A stretch of DNA of 64,000 nt from Erwinia aphidicola (GTDB lineage: Bacteria; Pseudomonadota; Gammaproteobacteria; Enterobacterales; Enterobacteriaceae). The position numbers were made by a program, and so were the translations under genes. This document shows positions 20,020-28,939 of this stretch, piece after piece. The notes below the pieces were generated by a model. That model was not told the DNA's origin, did not search any database, and worked only from the letters and a program-made list of their open reading frames with translations. The DNA lies in the NCBI RefSeq assembly GCF_014773485.1, contig NZ_JACXBP010000003.1:124001-188000 (forward strand), given 5' to 3'. How positions within the stretch are numbered: position 1 is the first letter of the stretch; each line of letters opens with the position of its first letter.

Positions 20020-21303
20020 ATGTTTAAGAACCTGCGCTGGACGATAGTCTTATTACTGTTCCTTGTTTACATGATCAACTATCTCGACCGCGTCGCGCTG
20101 TCGCTGACCGTGCCGATGATTGAAAAAGACCTGATGCTGAACGCCGAAGAGTTTGGCCTGATTTTCGGCAGCTTCTTCTTCGGCTATGCCATTTTTAACT
20201 TTGTCGGCGGTCTGGCGACCGACAAATTCGGCCCAACGCTGACCCTCGGCGTCGCCGTCGGGATGTGGTCGCTGTTCTGCGGCTTCACCGCGCTGGCGAC
20301 CGGCTTCTGGTCGATGCTGATCCTGCGCGTGCTGTTCGGCATGGCGGAAGGGCCTATCTGCGCCTCGGCTAACAAGGCCATTAACGGCTGGTTCCCGAAA
20401 AAACAGGCGGCAACCGCGATGGGGCTGCTTAGCGCGGGTTCTCCGCTCGGCGGGGCCGTGGCGGGGCCGATTATTGGCTACCTCGCCCTCGCCTTTGGCT
20501 GGCGCCCGGCGTTTGCCATTATCTGCAGCATCGGCATCGTCTGGATGGTGGTGTGGTTCTTTATCGCCTCGGATAACCCGCTAAAAAGCAAAATCATCAG
20601 CGAGCGTGAGCGCGCCCTGATTGCGCAGATGAAAGATGAGCAGCTCAGTGCGGAAGAGGAGCTGTCGCAGTCGCAGCACGGGCTCGGCTACTACCTGCGC
20701 CAGCCGATCATTCTGGTCACGGCGTTCGCCTTCTTCTGCTACAACTATATTCTCTTCTTCTTCCTGAGCTGGTTCCCGGCCTATCTGGTACAGGCGCACG
20801 GGCTGGATATTAAGGCGATGAGCATCACCACCATGATCCCGTGGATTGTCGGTTTCGTCGGCCTGGCGCTGGGTGGGATCATTTCAGACAAGATCTTTAA
20901 AGTCACCGGTAAGTTACTGCTTGCCCGCAAAATTGTGCTGGTGGTCTCGTTAATGGCAGCGGCGATTTGTGTCGGCCTGGCGGGTACGGTAAAAGAGGTA
21001 ACGTCGGCGGTTGGCCTGATGTCGGTTTCCATCTTCTTCCTGTATATCACCGGGGCCATTTACTGGGCGATTATTCAGGACGTGGTGCATAAGAGCCGCG
21101 TAGGCAGTATCAGTGGTTTTATCCATCTGATTGGCAGCCTGTCCGGTATCGTTGGCCCGATTGTCACCGGCTATATCGTGCAGCACACCGGCAAGTTTGA
21201 CAGCGCCTTTATCCTCGCCGGCTGCGTGGCCGCGCTGGGCGCGCTGCTGGTACTACTGGTGATTAAACCGCCGAAAACCCATAACACCCCGGTTTCAGTG
21301 TGA
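20020..21303 (+). CDS. MFS sugar-acid transporter (YdfJ/ExuT-like)
   Basis: A 427-residue major facilitator of the anion:cation symporter family, with 12 hydrophobic segments. The family signature NYLDRVALSLTVP lies in TM1 and the loop motif DKFGP between TM2 and TM3. Relatives import hexuronates, galactonate or gulonate. In E. coli the matching gene ydfJ, next to rspB and ydfI, is a fragment; here it is full length. GGAG lies before the ATG. It probably brings the hexonate substrate of the cluster into the cell. Confidence 0.85.
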   Translation: MFKNLRWTIVLLLFLVYMINYLDRVALSLTVPMIEKDLMLNAEEFGLIFGSFFFGYAIFNFVGGLATDKFGPTLTLGVAVGMWSLFCGFTALATGFWSMLILRVLFGMAEGPICASANKAINGWFPKKQAATAMGLLSAGSPLGGAVAGPIIGYLALAFGWRPAFAIICSIGIVWMVVWFFIASDNPLKSKIISERERALIAQMKDEQLSAEEELSQSQHGLGYYLRQPIILVTAFAFFCYNYILFFFLSWFPAYLVQAHGLDIKAMSITTMIPWIVGFVGLALGGIISDKIFKVTGKLLLARKIVLVVSLMAAAICVGLAGTVKEVTSAVGLMSVSIFFLYITGAIYWAIIQDVVHKSRVGSISGFIHLIGSLSGIVGPIVTGYIVQHTGKFDSAFILAGCVAALGALLVLLVIKPPKTHNTPVSV

Positions 21304-21310
21304 CCCCTGC

Positions 21311-21329
21311 GGGCGGGGATAACCCGCCC
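21311..21329. repeat. Hairpin between the transporter and oxidoreductase genes
   Basis: gggcggg and cccgccc pair around a five-base loop directly after the transporter stop; there is no T-tract. Confidence 0.5.
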
Positions 21330-21346
21330 TAAACTAAGGATGTTTT

Positions 21347-22810
21347 ATGCTCTCCCTCGATAAGCTTCCGCAAGACGTACAGCGCCCGCAGTATGACCGT
21401 AAGGCGCTGCGCACCCGCATGGTACATATCGGTTTTGGTGCTTTCCACCGCGCTCATCAGGCGGTATGCAGTGACCGCCTCGCCGCCGAGCAGGGCAGCG
21501 ACTGGGGCTATTGTGAAATCAATCTCAACAGCGGCGAGCTGATTCAGGCTCTGCGCCAGCAGCAGCTGTGCTACAGCGTGGCAGAGATGGCCGATGACCG
21601 CCTCAATCTGCGGGTCATTGGCGTGGTGACCGCCGCTCTGCACGGCCAGTCCGACGGCATCAGTGCGGTGCTGGATGCACTGTGCCAGCCGGATGTGGCG
21701 ATTGTTTCGATGACCGTGACGGAAAAAGGCTACTGCCATCATCCGGCCAGCGGCAAGCTGAACCTTGAACACCCGGCTATCGTGCACGATCTGGCCCATC
21801 CGGATGCGCCTGAGTCGCTGCCGGGCATTATTCTTGCCGCCATCCGCCGCCGCCGCGAGCTGGGGCTGGCTCCTTTCAGCGTGATGTCCTGTGACAATAT
21901 GCCAGAAAACGGCCACGTCACGCGCCAGGTTATCAGCGCACTGGCCCGCCAGCAGCAGCCCGAACTGGCCGACTGGATTGCGCAGAACCTGACTTTCCCG
22001 TCGACCATGGTTGACCGTATCGTTCCGGCGATGACGGATGACACTCACCGCGCCCTGCACGATAAGCTGGGCTGCGAAGACCCGGTAGCCGTGGCCTGTG
22101 AACCCTTTTTCCAATGGGTGATTGAGGATAATTTTGTCAGCGGGCGCCCGGCCTGGGAGCTGGCTGGAGCAGAGCTGGTTACCGACGTACTGCCGTTCGA
22201 AGAGATGAAGCTGCGCATGCTGAACGGCAGCCACTCTTTTCTCGCTTACCTCGGCAATCTGGCGGGCTATGAACATATCAGCGACTGTATGGCCGATGCC
22301 AAATTTAAACAGGCCGCACGCCAGCTGATGCTCGACCAGCAGGCGCCGACGCTGCGCACTCAGGGCGTGGACCTGACGGCCTACGCCGATTCCCTGATAG
22401 CCCGCTACAGCAACCGCGCAATTAAGCACCGCACCGCGCAGATTGCCAACGATGGCAGTCAGAAGCTGCCGCAGCGCTGGCTGGACAGTATTCGCTGGCA
22501 CCTCGCCAACGGCAGCAACTTTGACCTGCTGGCGCTTGGCGTGGCGGGCTGGATCCGCTATGTCGCTGGCAAGAACGAACGGGGAGAGCCCATCGCGATT
22601 AACGACCCGCTGCGTGACGATCTGGCGCAGCGTGTGGCATCCAGCAGCGAAGGTCAGGAGCGCGTGAGTGCATTACTGGCGATGACTAACGTATTTGGTG
22701 AAGATTTACCCGCCAGCGCGCAGTTTGTCAGCCGGGTCAACCATTTTTACCAGCAGCTGCTCAGCCAGGGTGCCAAACTGACGGTACATCAGCGGGTTGC
22801 TGACGTTTAA
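21347..22810 (+). CDS. ydfI: Mannitol dehydrogenase-family oxidoreductase (fructuronate reductase-like, YdfI)
   Basis: A 487-residue long-chain polyol dehydrogenase. The N-terminal NAD-binding motif is [12 protein letters not shown]. The catalytic region has MVDRIVPAM and the Lys/Asn/His set in [15 protein letters not shown]. It fits E. coli YdfI and UxuB, which interconvert D-fructuronate and D-mannonate. The cluster order gulonate to fructuronate (RspB), fructuronate to mannonate (this enzyme) and mannonate to KDG (RspA) is consistent. It starts 43 bases after the transporter, so it is very likely co-transcribed. Confidence 0.87.
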   Translation: MLSLDKLPQDVQRPQYDRKALRTRMVHIGFGAFHRAHQAVCSDRLAAEQGSDWGYCEINLNSGELIQALRQQQLCYSVAEMADDRLNLRVIGVVTAALHGQSDGISAVLDALCQPDVAIVSMTVTEKGYCHHPASGKLNLEHPAIVHDLAHPDAPESLPGIILAAIRRRRELGLAPFSVMSCDNMPENGHVTRQVISALARQQQPELADWIAQNLTFPSTMVDRIVPAMTDDTHRALHDKLGCEDPVAVACEPFFQWVIEDNFVSGRPAWELAGAELVTDVLPFEEMKLRMLNGSHSFLAYLGNLAGYEHISDCMADAKFKQAARQLMLDQQAPTLRTQGVDLTAYADSLIARYSNRAIKHRTAQIANDGSQKLPQRWLDSIRWHLANGSNFDLLALGVAGWIRYVAGKNERGEPIAINDPLRDDLAQRVASSSEGQERVSALLAMTNVFGEDLPASAQFVSRVNHFYQQLLSQGAKLTVHQRVADV

Positions 22811-22901
22811 CGGTAGCGCATAAACGCCATGCTGATTAGACTGGTGCTTTCCCGTCGCTCGCAGGCAGGCTGCTGAGTCTGCCGCAAAAGGAAGTTGCCG
22901 A

Positions 22902-23582
22902 ATGTCGTATACCATTACCGCCAGTGAACCGGTCAACCAGCAAATCTACCGCTTTTTGCGCCAGGAGATCGTCACTTGCGCCATTCACCCCGGTTCGCTG
23001 CTGTCGGAAAAAGAGGTGTCTGCGCGCTTCAACGTCTCGCGCCAGCCGGTGCGTGAAGCCTTTATCAAACTGGCGGAAGCTGGACTGGTGCAGGTACTGC
23101 CGCAGCGTGGCACCTTCGTGCGTAAAATCTCCGCGCAGCGCGTGGCCGATGGGCGATTTATTCGTGAGGCGGTGGAAGTCGCAGTCGTGCGGCGGGCGGC
23201 CGTCGAAGCAAGTGCAGACGGCCTGGCGGCGCTGGAGCACAATCTGCAGCTGCAAAGACTGGCGGCAGAGCGCCATGACAGCCAGGCGTTCCTGCTGCTG
23301 GATGATGAGTTTCATCGCCTGATTGCGCAAAGTATTCACTGTGAGCTGGCATGGGAGACGGTGGAAAATATCAAAGCCACCATGGACCGTGTGCGCTTCC
23401 TGACGCTGAGCAAAGTCTCCCCGCCCGAAAGCCTGATTGAGCAGCACCAGCTGATATATCAGGCGCTGCGCGCGCGCGATGCCGATGCCGCCGAAAGTGC
23501 GCTGCGCCGTCATCTGCAGGAGATGATCTTCTCCATCACTCCGATTGCCGAGCAGAACAGCGAGTGGTTTGAAGCGCTGTGA
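22902..23582 (+). CDS. rspR: GntR-family regulator RspR (YdfH)
   Basis: A 226-residue FadR-subfamily GntR regulator. The winged helix-turn-helix (about residues 10-75) contains FNVSRQPVREAFIKL and the wing GTFVRK. The C-terminal FCD ligand domain has the metal-binding Asp/His pattern LLDDEFHRLIAQ and RRHLQEM. AAGGAA precedes the ATG. E. coli RspR (YdfH) represses rspAB. The gene is codirectional with, and 91 bases after, ydfI, so it may be last in the operon or have its own promoter. A repeat-type hairpin pair follows it. Confidence 0.88.
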   Translation: MSYTITASEPVNQQIYRFLRQEIVTCAIHPGSLLSEKEVSARFNVSRQPVREAFIKLAEAGLVQVLPQRGTFVRKISAQRVADGRFIREAVEVAVVRRAAVEASADGLAALEHNLQLQRLAAERHDSQAFLLLDDEFHRLIAQSIHCELAWETVENIKATMDRVRFLTLSKVSPPESLIEQHQLIYQALRARDADAAESALRRHLQEMIFSITPIAEQNSEWFEAL

Positions 23583-23592
23583 AATCTGTCAC

Positions 23593-23666
23593 GGGTCGAC
23601 CGGAAAAAATGGTCGACCCCTACGGAATTTTGTAGGGGCTGACCCTCTTTTTCGGTCAGCCCGTTT
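23593..23666. repeat. Head-to-head pair of GTAGGGG-family hairpins between rspR and fbaB
   Basis: Hairpin 1: GGGTCGACC (23593-23601) with GGTCGACCC (23611-23619), A-rich loop, then CCTACG. Hairpin 2: GTAGGGGCTGACC (arm 23636-23644) with GGTCAGCCC (23654-23662), T-rich loop, then TTTT. The stem bases differ in a paired way (CGACC/GGTCG against TGACC/GGTCA). They lie between two convergent genes and probably terminate both. Confidence 0.85.
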
Positions 23667-23670
23667 TACC

Positions 23671-24723
23671 TCAAGCGATAGTCACGTTCTTCGCCAGATA
23701 CACATCCTGCACCGAATTAATCAGCGCCACGCCCTCTTTCATCGACTTCTTAAACGCCTTGCGGCCAAGGATTAACCCCATGCCACCCGCACGTTTGTTG
23801 ATCACCGCGGTACGCACCGATTCGGCGGTATCCGTCTCCCCTGCTGCTGCACCACCGGAGTTAATCAGCCCGGCGCGGCCCATATAGCAGTTCGCCAACT
23901 GATAACGCACCAGATCGATAGGATTATCACTGGTCAGTTTGCTGTAAACGCGCTCGTCGGTATGACCGAACTTCAGCGCCTGGTAGCCGCCGTTATTCTC
24001 CGCCATCTTCTGCTTAACGATATCCGCCCCGATGGTGGCGGCCAGATGGTTGGCCTGGCCGGTCAGATCGGCGCTGGCGTGGTAATCCACCCCCTCCTTC
24101 TTGAAGCTATCGTTGCGCAGGTAGGCCCATAGCACGGTGACCATTCCCAGCTCATGCGCGCGCTCAAACGCGGCGGAGATCTCCTCAATCTGGCGACGCG
24201 ACTGCTCAGAACCGAAATAAATCGTGGCACCGACCGCCACCGCACCAAGATTGAACGCCTGCTCGACGCTGGCGTACAGGGTCTGGTCGTACTGCGTTGG
24301 GTAGCTGAGGGTTTCGTTGTGGTTCAGCTTGACCATAAACGGAATGCGGTGGGCATAGCGGCGCGATACCGACGCCAGCACGCCATAGGTGGACGCCACG
24401 CAGTTGCATCCGGCTTCAATCGCCAGCTCCACGATATTTTTCGGATCAAAATAGAGGGGATTGGCGGCGAAGGAGGCGCCCGCAGAGTGCTCAACGCCCT
24501 GATCGACTGGCAGGATAGAGAGGTAACCTGTCCCGGCTAAACGTCCGGTGTTGTACAGGGTTTGCATATTGCGCAGTACCGCAGGCGGGCGGTTATTATC
24601 CACCATCACCCGATCAACATAATCCGCGCCCGGGAGATAGAGGCTGTCCGCTGGAATAGTCATGCAGCGATGTTGCAAAAGAGAGTCTGCTTCTTTGCCC
24701 AATAACTGTACGATGTCCGTCAT
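23671..24723 (-). CDS. fbaB: Fructose-bisphosphate aldolase class I (FbaB)
   Basis: A 350-residue DhnA-type class I aldolase, very close to E. coli FbaB. It splits fructose 1,6-bisphosphate through a Schiff-base lysine. The start [13 protein letters not shown] is chosen because AGGAG lies six bases before this ATG; a slightly longer frame exists. Conserved stretches include [27 protein letters not shown] and [14 protein letters not shown]. In E. coli it serves gluconeogenic growth. Monocistronic. Confidence 0.95.
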   Translation of the reverse strand: MTDIVQLLGKEADSLLQHRCMTIPADSLYLPGADYVDRVMVDNNRPPAVLRNMQTLYNTGRLAGTGYLSILPVDQGVEHSAGASFAANPLYFDPKNIVELAIEAGCNCVASTYGVLASVSRRYAHRIPFMVKLNHNETLSYPTQYDQTLYASVEQAFNLGAVAVGATIYFGSEQSRRQIEEISAAFERAHELGMVTVLWAYLRNDSFKKEGVDYHASADLTGQANHLAATIGADIVKQKMAENNGGYQALKFGHTDERVYSKLTSDNPIDLVRYQLANCYMGRAGLINSGGAAAGETDTAESVRTAVINKRAGGMGLILGRKAFKKSMKEGVALINSVQDVYLAKNVTIA

Positions 24724-24877
24724 GGTAACTCCTGTCAAAGTTGTGGAGGCCGCAGCGAAGCGGCCCGCGGGTCAGACTGACTGACCTCAACAGGGTGAAC
24801 CCAAAACGGCCATTAAGGCAAATTGCTGACTCCATTTTTCAGAAGGATCCGCACTAAAAAGCGTGAGGGGCTGTGCG

Positions 24878-25678
24878 CTACCACCACTGATGGAAATGGT
24901 GCACCGGGCCGTGCCCGTGGCCGACCTCCAGCGAGTCAGCCTGCTCCAGCGCCCCCTGCAGCCACTGCTTGGCGGCCTGCACCGTCGTTACCCAGTTATC
25001 ATGGCGCGGACGCAGCGCTGCCAGCGCCGCCGAGAGCGTGCAGCCGGTGCCGTGGGTGTTGCGCGTGTTAATACGCGGTGCGGTGAAGCGCTGTTCTAAC
25101 TCGCGGGTTAATAGCCAGTCAGGGCTCTCCTCTTCGCTGAGGTGGCCGCCCTTCATCAGCACCGCCTGGCAGCCGAGCGCCAGCAGCGCCCGCCCTTGTG
25201 CGCGCATCTCGGTTTCGTTGCGCGCGGGCTGGCACTGTAACAGAGCCGCGGCTTCAGGCAGGTTTGGGGTGATCAACGCTACCTGCGGCAGCAGGCGTTC
25301 GCGTAGCGTGGCAACGGCCTCCACCGAGAGCAGCGGATCGCCGCTTTTCGCCAGCATCACCGTATCCAGCACCACCCACGGTGCGCTGGCACCCTTCAGG
25401 CGATCGGCCACCACGTCGACGATGGCACTTTCCGCCAGCATGCCGATTTTAATGGTGTCGATGCGCACGTCGGACAGCACCGAATCCAGCTGCGCGGCGA
25501 CAAAATCCGGCTCAATGCGATACACCGAATGCACCCCGGTAGTGTTTTGCGCCACCAGCGCGGTGATCACGCTGGTGCCGTAAGCGCCCAGCGCGGAGAA
25601 CGCCTTAAGATCGGCTTGAATACCCGCCCCGCCGCTCGGGTCGGTACCGGCAATAGTCATGGCGTTAATACGTTTCAT
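24878..25678 (-). CDS. thiD: Hydroxymethylpyrimidine kinase / HMP-phosphate kinase ThiD
   Basis: A 266-residue ribokinase-fold enzyme that phosphorylates HMP and HMP-P in thiamin synthesis and salvage. The substrate motif [17 protein letters not shown] is near residues 12-28 and the anion-hole motif [15 protein letters not shown] is near 208-222. Its start overlaps the thiM stop by four bases, so it follows thiM in one riboswitch-controlled operon, as in E. coli. Confidence 0.95.
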   Translation of the reverse strand: MKRINAMTIAGTDPSGGAGIQADLKAFSALGAYGTSVITALVAQNTTGVHSVYRIEPDFVAAQLDSVLSDVRIDTIKIGMLAESAIVDVVADRLKGASAPWVVLDTVMLAKSGDPLLSVEAVATLRERLLPQVALITPNLPEAAALLQCQPARNETEMRAQGRALLALGCQAVLMKGGHLSEEESPDWLLTRELEQRFTAPRINTRNTHGTGCTLSAALAALRPRHDNWVTTVQAAKQWLQGALEQADSLEVGHGHGPVHHFHQWW

Positions 25679-26466
25679 ACCAGCGCCTCCGGATTGAGTT
25701 GGTACAGGGCATCGAGAAACGCCGGGATAAAGCTGCCCGGCCCCTTCACCTGCGCGGCAGCACGCTCGCCAGCCAGCGACACCACGCGGCAGGCGCTGGC
25801 GACATTCACCAGACGGTCGCCCGGCAGCGCGGCAAACCCGGCCACCACCGCCGACAGTGCACAGCCGGTACCCACCACGCGAGTCATCAAGGGCGAACCG
25901 CCGCTTACGCTTAGCGTGCGCTGCCCGTCGGTGACAAAATCGACCTCGCCGGTTACAGCAATCACCGCGCCGCTGGCAAGCGCTAGGGTTTCGGCGGCCT
26001 GTAACGCTGCATCCGACGGATGCAGGCTGTCGACGCCACGCCCGCTGACCGCCTGTTTTGCCAGCGCCATAATTTCGGAAGCATTACCGCGGATCGCGGC
26101 GGGCCTGCTCGCCAGCAGCCGCTGACAGAATTCACTGCGGAAATCCAGCGCGCCGACCGCCACCGGGTCCAGCGTCCAGGCGTGTCCGGCGCCATTCGCC
26201 GCGCCGATCGCCGCACGCATCGCGTCACTGCGCGAATGCGTTAGCGTGCCGACGTTGACCAGTAAGGCATCGGCGATGGCGCTGAACTGCGCGGCTTCAT
26301 CCGGGTCGATCACCATCGCCGGGGAGGCCCCCAGCGCCAGCAGCACGTTGGCAGTAAAGGTTTGCACCACGTCATTGGTCATACAGTGGATTAACGGTGA
26401 TTTTTGGCGAAACAGCGCCAGAGAGTGGGCCACGTCGGCGTGGCTGAGGCTTTGAGGTTGGATCAT
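25675..26466 (-). CDS. thiM: Hydroxyethylthiazole kinase ThiM
   Basis: A 263-residue enzyme that phosphorylates the thiazole alcohol for thiamin salvage. The C-terminal [13 protein letters not shown] carries the catalytic Cys/anion hole. The ATG at 26466 ([12 protein letters not shown]) is preceded by GGGAG seven bases upstream, inside the expression platform of the TPP riboswitch; an in-frame ATG at 26511 lies within the riboswitch and is not used. First gene of thiM-thiD. A truncated copy of its 5' end exists at 27684-27872. Confidence 0.94.
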   Translation of the reverse strand: MIQPQSLSHADVAHSLALFRQKSPLIHCMTNDVVQTFTANVLLALGASPAMVIDPDEAAQFSAIADALLVNVGTLTHSRSDAMRAAIGAANGAGHAWTLDPVAVGALDFRSEFCQRLLASRPAAIRGNASEIMALAKQAVSGRGVDSLHPSDAALQAAETLALASGAVIAVTGEVDFVTDGQRTLSVSGGSPLMTRVVGTGCALSAVVAGFAALPGDRLVNVASACRVVSLAGERAAAQVKGPGSFIPAFLDALYQLNPEALV

Positions 26467-26512
26467 GATTACTCCCAACCGGCGATCAAGAAGGCGATGC
26501 CGGTCGGGCATC

Positions 26513-26594
26513 TGACTTCCCTACGCTGGCATTATCCAGTTCAGGTTATGCGGGTTTTTCTCAGCCGGACGGTTGGTCTGGCACCCCGAGTCAT
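26513..26594 (-). promoter_or_regulatory. TPP riboswitch (copy A) of thiMD
   Basis: Read on the minus strand, the sequence gives the THI-element landmarks in order: ACTCGGGGTGCC, then GGCTGAGAAA, ACCCG, ACCTGAACTGGATAATGCC and GCGTAGGGAAG. The segment after it (GATGCCCGACCGGCATCG and the GATCGCCGGTTGGGAG ribosome-site region) is the usual translational platform of thiM. TPP binding should hide the GGGAG site. Confidence 0.95.
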
Positions 26595-26722
26595 TGATAA
26601 ATCTTTAAATTTTCGAATTCATTACGCCTGCAGCGAAGTCACAGAATACGGGGGATGGCGCTATCTTGTAAACCCATTTGTCATTCACTTTTTACAGGAT
26701 GCTTGTCGATTTTCGCGCACAA

Positions 26723-27289
26723 TCATGGGAAGAATTCGTGCAGCATTTTTTCTTTACCTAGGGTAAAGACTAAAAAATCACTCTCGCTAAACTGTTTTTC
26801 TTTGATTAGGGTAGATTTTAACGTTTCAAACTTAGGGGAGTCAGTAAAGAAAAGTGCCGTAATATAGTCGGAATCGACGAGATTATCCTTCTCAGAAAGT
26901 TGGATAACCTTTTGATAACATGCTTCATCTCTGTGCCCTAAACGCTCTTTTAACATGCACTCAGTCAGCAGATCAATTCGGCTAAAGCGCTGTTTAATGA
27001 TTACTTCAAGACCAGCAAGACCTTGTTGATAATGTTTTTCAGCAATCAGGTTATTGACGTACATTTTCCTCACCCATATATTATCGGGGTTTTTAGTAAC
27101 AAGGATTTTTAATTTCTCTAAGAGAATAATCTTTTCAGCAGGATCGGCAATCGTCATTCGCTTGGTGAGGTCACTAGCTTGCTGAGTGCTTTTGTCCATA
27201 TGATGAATTTCTTCAACCGCCATAGTTGAAAAAGAAAAAAACATAAAAACATAAAAAAAGAGAATTTTTCTTTTGGATAAAGTATTCAT
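26723..27289 (-). CDS. Exported hypothetical protein with helical-repeat-like region (orphan immunity-like)
   Basis: A 188-residue protein with a clear signal peptide (KRK, then a hydrophobic stretch FFYVFMFFSFSTMA). The mature part is helical, in the style of tetratricopeptide repeats (NPDNIWVRKMYVNNLIAEKHYQQGLAGLE, RIDLLTECMLKERLGHRDEACYQKVIQLSE). I do not recognise the family. The DNA is strikingly AT-rich against its surroundings. The start at 27289 sits seven bases after the stop of a decayed gene remnant, so the two were once an operon; toxin first, secreted or periplasmic protector second, is one reading. An alternative start 30 bases upstream would spoil the signal peptide. Confidence 0.65.
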   Translation of the reverse strand: MNTLSKRKILFFYVFMFFSFSTMAVEEIHHMDKSTQQASDLTKRMTIADPAEKIILLEKLKILVTKNPDNIWVRKMYVNNLIAEKHYQQGLAGLEVIIKQRFSRIDLLTECMLKERLGHRDEACYQKVIQLSEKDNLVDSDYITALFFTDSPKFETLKSTLIKEKQFSESDFLVFTLGKEKMLHEFFP

Positions 27290-27296
27290 AACATCT

Positions 27297-27585
27297 CTAT
27301 TTAAATTTATGTAAGTCAATATGATTGGTTGTATCTCCCGGTACTGGTCTAATTAATCCTGTATAGCCAGTATCTAATACGTAACCAGCTTTAACTTCCA
27401 AAGATGGCAGTCGATATCTTTAACTCGAAAGAGGCATGCAGCACTCCCACACCCTCTGCAGGTAAAACAGAAAACTGATGAAAACGAAATGATTTAGTTG
27501 GCATCGTTGCATCCGTTGCGATAAAAATCCGTTTAAAAATAGCATGCTCTTCGAAACAAAGAATATAGATATACCAGCCGTTTTT
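27297..27585 (-). pseudogene. Frameshifted C-terminal remnant of an unknown gene
   Basis: On the minus strand, 27585 downward reads as coding (GWYIYILCFEEHAIFKRI, then ATDATMPTKSFRFHQFSVLP and GVLHASFELK). It then needs a one-base shift near 27419 to continue as YRLPSLEVKAGYVLDTGYTG and PVPGDTTNHIDLHKFK before a TAG at 27299-27297. The span is 289 bases, one more than a multiple of three, in line with a single indel. Upstream a stop in frame and the nearby duplication border end it. It lies directly before the exported protein gene. I cannot name the parent family. Confidence 0.6.
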
Positions 27586-27656
27586 TCAATAGCATTTCAC
27601 GAATTTAATAGTTAAAGCATCAAATAATTAAATCCGCATTTATTGGTTTAATCTCT

Positions 27657-27679
27657 GCCCTGAGTGTTGCACTCAGGGC
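27657..27679. repeat. Hairpin downstream of the truncated thiM copy
   Basis: Perfect ten-base arms gccctgagtg and cactcagggc around a three-base loop. No T-tract follows on either strand. It sits at the junction between the AT-rich islet and the thiM copy. Confidence 0.6.
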
Positions 27680-27683
27680 AATT

Positions 27684-27872
27684 CTACCCCTGCTCCGCCA
27701 CCGGCAGCGTCAGCGTACCGACGTTGATCAGCAGCCCATCGGCAATCGTGCTGAACTGCGCGGCCACTTCCGGGTCGATAACCATCGCCGGGGAAGCGCC
27801 CAGTGCCAGCAGCTCATTGGCAGTAAAGGTTTGCGCCACGTCGGCGTGGCTGAGGCTTTGAGGTTGGATCAT
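27684..27872 (-). pseudogene. Truncated chimeric thiM copy under a second TPP riboswitch
   Basis: From the same start ([12 protein letters not shown]) and the same GGGAG ribosome site, it encodes 62 residues. Compared with thiM it has lost 21 internal codons (HSLALF to NDVV) in frame, between two CCACGTC motifs. It leaves the ThiM sequence after LINVGTLT and ends in LPVAEQG. That tail and the DNA around it (27683-27720) match the 3' end of the XRE-cupin gene at 28938-28976. It lacks the catalytic C-terminal part and cannot be a kinase. Confidence 0.85.
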
Positions 27873-27918
27873 GATGACTCCCAACCGGCGATCAAGGAGG
27901 CGATGCCGGTCGGGCATC

Positions 27919-28000
27919 TGACTTCCCTACGCTGGCATTATCCAGTTCAGGTTATGCGGGTTTTTCTCAGCCGGACGGTTGGCCTGGCACACCGAGTCAT
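27919..28000 (-). promoter_or_regulatory. TPP riboswitch (copy B)
   Basis: Almost identical to copy A. All conserved THI elements are kept (GGCTGAGAAA, ACCCG, ACCTGAACTGGATAATGCC, GCGTAGGGAAG). The few changes include the P1 side (ACTCGGTGTGCC for ACTCGGGGTGCC). Upstream flanks also match copy A as far as the ccatttgtcat string. It should still bind TPP and control the truncated thiM frame, and perhaps transcription into the islet genes behind it. Confidence 0.9.
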
Positions 28001-28099
28001 TGATAAATCTTTAAATTTTCGAATTCATTACGCCTGCAGCGAAGTCACAGAATGCGGGGGATGGTGCTATCTTGTAAACCCATTTGTCATGCATCCGAA

Positions 28100-28117
28100 T
28101 ACGAGACGCATCTCGTA
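28100..28117. repeat. Small hairpin upstream of the carbonic anhydrase gene
   Basis: TACGAGA and TCTCGTA pair around CGCA, 83 bases before the start codon. Its role is unknown. Confidence 0.45.
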
Positions 28118-28199
28118 GGTGACAGGTTGCGCAACGCCGATAATCCCCCCTCTTTAACCGTGCCAACACCACAATGACATCCAAATAACAGAGACAGAA

Positions 28200-28931
28200 A
28201 TGAAACTTTTTATTGCCGCAACACTTCTCGCCCTCTCTGCATCAGCCTGCGCAGAGTCAGCACCACACTGGAGCTATGAAGGCCAGGCTGGACCAGAAAA
28301 CTGGGGAAACCTGAGCGAAAAGTTCGCTACCTGTAAACTGGGCCAGTTCCAGTCACCTATCGATATCCGTTTCGTGACCAAAGCTAACCTTCCCGCGCTC
28401 AAAATGGATTATCACTCCGAGGCCGAGAGCCTGGTAAACAATGGTCACACCCTGCAGGTCACCGTTGATGATGAAGATGAGTTTAAACTGGATAACCGTG
28501 TGTTCACCCTGCGCCAGTATCACTTCCACGCGCCAAGCGAGAACCTGATTAACGGTAAACGTTATCCGCTGGAAGTGCATTTTGTACATGCCGATGCTAA
28601 GGGCTCACTGGCGGTAGTGGCGGTGATGTTTGACGTGGGTGCGGAAAACAGTGCCCTCAACCCTATCCTTAAGCACATTCCGGCTGAGTTAAACCAGAGT
28701 GTGAAGCTGGATGAGCGTTATGACCTGAAACCCCTGTTCCCGACCGATCTACACTACTACCGTTTCAGCGGCTCGCTGACCACACCACCTTGCACAGAGG
28801 GCTTGCGCTGGCTGGTGATGAAAAATCCGGTCACCTTGTCCGCAGCACAGCTGGCGCAGTTCCAGAAAGCGCTGGCACAGAGCAACAATCGCCCGGTGCA
28901 GCCGCTGAATGGCCGTATGGTGGTCGAGTAA
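28200..28931 (+). CDS. Periplasmic alpha-carbonic anhydrase
   Basis: A 243-residue alpha-class carbonic anhydrase that interconverts CO2 and bicarbonate. The signal peptide is about residues 1-19 (cut near CA-ES), so it acts in the periplasm. Zinc histidines are in QYHFHAPSEN and EVHFVHAD. QSPIDI and the SLTTPPCTEGLRW substrate pocket motif are intact. It is monocistronic. E. coli K-12 has no gene of this type in this region, so it is part of the accessory stretch beside the thiM duplication. Confidence 0.92.
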   Translation: MKLFIAATLLALSASACAESAPHWSYEGQAGPENWGNLSEKFATCKLGQFQSPIDIRFVTKANLPALKMDYHSEAESLVNNGHTLQVTVDDEDEFKLDNRVFTLRQYHFHAPSENLINGKRYPLEVHFVHADAKGSLAVVAVMFDVGAENSALNPILKHIPAELNQSVKLDERYDLKPLFPTDLHYYRFSGSLTTPPCTEGLRWLVMKNPVTLSAAQLAQFQKALAQSNNRPVQPLNGRMVVE

Positions 28932-28939
28932 AGGCTTCT

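Noticed and set aside
27684..27917. Taking the thiM copy B as a functional small ThiM paralogue
   Set aside because: It has lost the internal 21 codons and the whole C-terminal catalytic part, so kinase function is excluded.
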